A program made the position numbers and the translations under genes. A stretch of DNA of 15,722 nt from Methanofollis sp. (lineage in GTDB: Archaea > Halobacteriota > Methanomicrobia > Methanomicrobiales > Methanofollaceae): the NCBI GenBank assembly GCA_028696365.1, contig JAQVHG010000023.1, positions 1 to 15,722 on the forward strand, given 5' to 3'. How positions within the stretch are numbered: the stretch's first letter is position 1; every line of letters begins with the position of its first letter. This document shows positions 13,300 through 15,722 of the stretch, piece after piece. Under the pieces are notes generated by a model. The model was not told the DNA's origin and searched no databases. It saw only the letters and a program-made list of their open reading frames with translations.

Positions 13300-14728
13300 C
13301 CCTGTCATCGAGATCCATGGTCTCTCATGCACCTACCCCCAGCGAGGCACAGTCCTGAGAGACCTCGACCTCTCGATCAGACCAGGGGAGTTTGTCCTCC
13401 TCACCGGCCCCTCGGGGGTGGGGAAGTCCACGCTTCTCAGGTGCATCAACGGACTCTTCCAGCACGGAGACCAGGGCGAGGCTACAGGGGAGGTGCGGGT
13501 CTGCGGGAAAGACCCGGCCACCACTCGCGTCTGCGACCTTGCATGTGAGGTCGGCACCGTCTTCCAGGACCCCGATCACCAACTTTTCTCCAGCGATGTC
13601 GAGAGCGAGATCGCCTTCGGGCTCGAACAACTCGGTATGGATCCTGCACAGATGAGGAGCCGAATCGAGGAGGCGGCCGCAGCAGTCGGGATCATGCATC
13701 TCCTGAAGCGGGAGGTGAACGCACTCTCCTGGGGAGAGCGACAACGAGTCGCCATCGCCTCGGTCGTCGCAATGCATCCCAGGATACTCCTCCTGGACGA
13801 ACCAACCTCAGGGATCGATCAGAGTGGTGCCAGACACCTTGTCTCGGTCCTCAAGAGACTGAACCAGGAGAGTGGGCTGACGATCGTCGTCGCCGAACAC
13901 CGGTACGATCATTTTTCCAGGGTGTGCTCCAGGCTCATCTCGATCCAGGATGGTGCGATCTCTTATGACGGGCCGCCGACGAGGCCAGGTCTGGAGGCAG
14001 AGGTGCGTGACCAGAGTGCCGGGACTGGAGTAGAGATCCCTGACTGCCTGCCCATCCTCTCCTTTGAAGAGATCGTCTATACCTATCCAGGGGCCGCCCG
14101 CCCGGCCCTCAACGGCGCCACCCTCTCGGTCCACACTGGGGAGGTCGTCGTCCTCGCTGGCCCGAACGGGTCAGGGAAGAGTACCTTGCTCAGGCATGCC
14201 AACGGACTCCTCGCGCCCGACCAGGGCACAGTCAAGATCAGGGGAGAAGCGATCGCGGGGAAGTCGGTGGCCGAGATCGCCTCGACAGTCGGGTTCCTGG
14301 CGCAACATGCCGACACCCAACTCTTTGCAGAGACAATCGGGGACGAGATCGCCTTCGCACCTGAGAACCTCGGCTTTCCCCATGAGAAGATTGAGGCTAC
14401 AGCCACGCGGGTGATGGGCGCCCTGGGTCTGGACCGGCTCGGCCGCCTGGCCTCCCCTCTCAACCTCTCAGTCGGGGAGAAGCAGCGGGTGGCCATTGCA
14501 GGTATCCTTGCCATGGAGACGCCGGTGCTCGTCCTCGACGAACCCACGCTCGGCCTCGACCCGGCCCGCAAGGCCGGACTCGCGGAGGGGCTGCGCCGCT
14601 GTGCAAAAGAAGGGAAGGCGGTGCTCATCACCACCCATGACCATGAGTTTGCCGCGCTCCTCGGCGGGCGCCAGGTCATGATGCAGGATGGGCGGGTTGT
14701 CCCTTCGTCAGGAGGAGTGCAAGGATGA
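13280..14728 (+). CDS. Fused double ECF transporter ATPase (EcfA1-EcfA2 type)
   Basis: The product has 482 residues containing two complete ABC ATPase domains. Domain 1: Walker A GPSGVGKS (43-50), Q-loop VFQDPDHQLF (94-103), signature LSWGE (149-153), Walker B I-L-L-L-D-E-P (169-175), switch His207. Domain 2: Walker A GPNGSGKS (294-301), Q-loop FLAQHADTQLF (339-349), signature LSVGE (396-400), Walker B V-L-V-L-D-E-P (416-422), switch His453. The Q-D-x-x-x-Q-L-F type Q-loop is characteristic of ECF ATPases. It powers import by the S-component/EcfT complex at the cytoplasmic face. Both signatures lack the usual second glycine. The GTG start at 13280 follows AGGAG with 9-base spacing and lies inside the S-component gene (20-base overlap). 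Confidence 0.93.
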   Translation: MRPPRPDPVIEIHGLSCTYPQRGTVLRDLDLSIRPGEFVLLTGPSGVGKSTLLRCINGLFQHGDQGEATGEVRVCGKDPATTRVCDLACEVGTVFQDPDHQLFSSDVESEIAFGLEQLGMDPAQMRSRIEEAAAAVGIMHLLKREVNALSWGERQRVAIASVVAMHPRILLLDEPTSGIDQSGARHLVSVLKRLNQESGLTIVVAEHRYDHFSRVCSRLISIQDGAISYDGPPTRPGLEAEVRDQSAGTGVEIPDCLPILSFEEIVYTYPGAARPALNGATLSVHTGEVVVLAGPNGSGKSTLLRHANGLLAPDQGTVKIRGEAIAGKSVAEIASTVGFLAQHADTQLFAETIGDEIAFAPENLGFPHEKIEATATRVMGALGLDRLGRLASPLNLSVGEKQRVAIAGILAMETPVLVLDEPTLGLDPARKAGLAEGLRRCAKEGKAVLITTHDHEFAALLGGRQVMMQDGRVVPSSGGVQG

Positions 14729-15504
14729 AACGGGAGCGAGGTGTACACTATCTCAAGGGGGACACCTGGCTCCACCGCCTCGAACCCAGGACAAAACTTG
14801 TCACCCTTGTCATCCTCAGCATGGCGGCGATGGCGACCGAAGAGGCCCTTCCCTTGCTCCTCGTCTTCGTGACTGTATTTGTCATCACCGCGCTCTCACA
14901 CCTGACCCGCCCCTTCCTCTGGTCTCTGCGCCTTTTCATCCCAGTCCTCCTCTGTATCTTCATCATCGACGCCTTCTTCCCACGGGCCGCCTGGGGCACG
15001 ACCTACTTCTCGGCCGAGTTCTGGATCTTCCACCCGGTCCTTTCCACCGGCGGACTCCTCTTCTCTACGGCAATGTGTCTGCGTCTCCTCTCGGTCGGAG
15101 GGTTCTCGTTTCTTTTCATTATGACGACCGCCTTCTCCGACTTTGTCAGGAGCATGCGGGCCTCTGGTCTCCCAAACACCCTAGCCTTCTCCCTTGGGTA
15201 TGCCCTCAGGTCAGTCTCGGCCCTTACCGAGGATATCGGGAATATCATGGATGCCCAGCGTTCCAGGGGCCTTGAGTTCGACAGAGGGAATCTCGTCAAG
15301 AACCGGCACAAGATCCTGGCTCTCGCCGTGCCGGCGACTGTCTCGGTTCTCTCCAGGGCACGCCAGGTCTCTGAGGCGATGCAGTGCCGGGGCTTTGGGG
15401 CCGCCGCACACCCGACCTGTTATCAGGTGCAGCAGATCGGGTGGGAGGATGTCGCGCTGATCGGGCTTGTCCTCCTCGGCGCCGCGGGTTCCTTGCTCTT
15501 ATGA
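14725..15504 (+). CDS. ecfT: ECF transporter transmembrane coupling protein EcfT
   Basis: The product has 259 residues, a normal EcfT length. It has the family motif R-L-E-P-R-T-K-L near residues 18-25, several membrane helices between about 26 and 165, and the two cytoplasmic coupling motifs that contact the ATPases: A-Q-R-S-R-G (first) and A-M-Q-C-R-G-F (second), followed by a short C-terminal helix. It scaffolds the S component on the double ATPase. The ATG overlaps the ATPase stop as ATGA, and the gene is the last of the five-gene operon. Confidence 0.93.
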   Translation: MKRERGVHYLKGDTWLHRLEPRTKLVTLVILSMAAMATEEALPLLLVFVTVFVITALSHLTRPFLWSLRLFIPVLLCIFIIDAFFPRAAWGTTYFSAEFWIFHPVLSTGGLLFSTAMCLRLLSVGGFSFLFIMTTAFSDFVRSMRASGLPNTLAFSLGYALRSVSALTEDIGNIMDAQRSRGLEFDRGNLVKNRHKILALAVPATVSVLSRARQVSEAMQCRGFGAAAHPTCYQVQQIGWEDVALIGLVLLGAAGSLLL

Positions 15505-15542
15505 TGGTCTAGTAAAATCCTCAGGAACGATTTCTCTGCCAG

Positions 15543-15587
15543 GAGGGGGTCTCACCCCTCTAGCATGCTGGACAAAAATGATTTTTG
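15543..15587 (+). terminator. Terminator of the ECF operon
   Basis: About 38 bases past the ecfT stop there is a 6-bp stem, GAGGGG (15543-15548) and CCCCTC (15555-15560). It is followed by the palindrome AGCATGCT (15562-15569) and by CAAAAATGATTTTTG (15573-15587), which supplies a run of five T. Confidence 0.5.
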
Positions 15588-15722
15588 ATCCTTGATCCTG
15601 TAGATCCCTTCACATATCCTTGGTGTGAGCGCGACTCACCTGCCTTCTCCCATCGATCGCGCGGAGGGCTCCCTCGAAAATTGACTTCGTGAAAATTATT
15701 TGGATCTGTAGAAACCCTCAGG
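15588..15722. other. Right-edge spacer without a visible gene
   Basis: No convincing frame starts here. Three GATCC copies lie close together at 15587-15607, and a short stem GTGAG-CGCGA-CTCAC lies at 15625-15639. Confidence 0.4.

Overview
The window looks like chromosomal DNA of a methanogenic archaeon, most likely of the order Methanomicrobiales (Methanofollis/Methanoculleus-like). This is inferred from archaeal-style promoters and oligo-T terminators, GC-rich coding DNA with AT-rich spacers, surface proteins with a PGF-pre-PGF domain and a C-terminal sorting-type tail, and a TiaS-like (tRNA-Ile2 agmatinylcytidine synthetase family) protein. No RNA gene, insertion sequence or CRISPR array was found.

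Left half, minus strand (1-6134): the first codons of a probable exported protein that runs off the left edge, then two large cell-surface proteins. Both carry an N-terminal signal peptide, a two-part module called A-B here, a PGF-pre-PGF domain and a matching C-terminal anchor. The 1139-residue protein has two tandem copies of A-B-Big2. The 749-residue protein has one A-B unit followed by a DUF3344-like region. An AT-rich, palindrome-rich spacer of about 0.8 kb (6060-6850) separates these from the plus-strand genes.

Middle, plus strand (6851-11126): a compact four-gene operon of MoxR-type AAA+ ATPase, DUF58 protein, BatA-like VWA membrane protein and BatD-like membrane protein, joined by 4-base overlaps or abutting ends. 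This is a reduced MoxR/Bat module.

Right, plus strand (11245-15504): a five-gene cluster with almost no spacing. It encodes a short TiaS-like protein, a small exported protein, an ECF transporter S component, a fused double ECF ATPase and EcfT. The small exported protein contains the same A and B modules as the large surface proteins, but in reversed order (B-A). Its gene overlaps the S-component gene by one base.

The main candidate for an undescribed system is this ECF locus: a vitamin- or metal-type importer with a dedicated surface protein related to the organism's large surface proteins, plus a nucleotide-binding-type enzyme. The leaders of this operon and of the 749-residue surface protein share a 20-bp inverted repeat (GTTCAAT-N6-ATTGAAC), an A-rich/TTCATC block and a GGATTA pseudo-palindrome in the same order, which suggests common regulation. 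The substrate cannot be read from the sequence.
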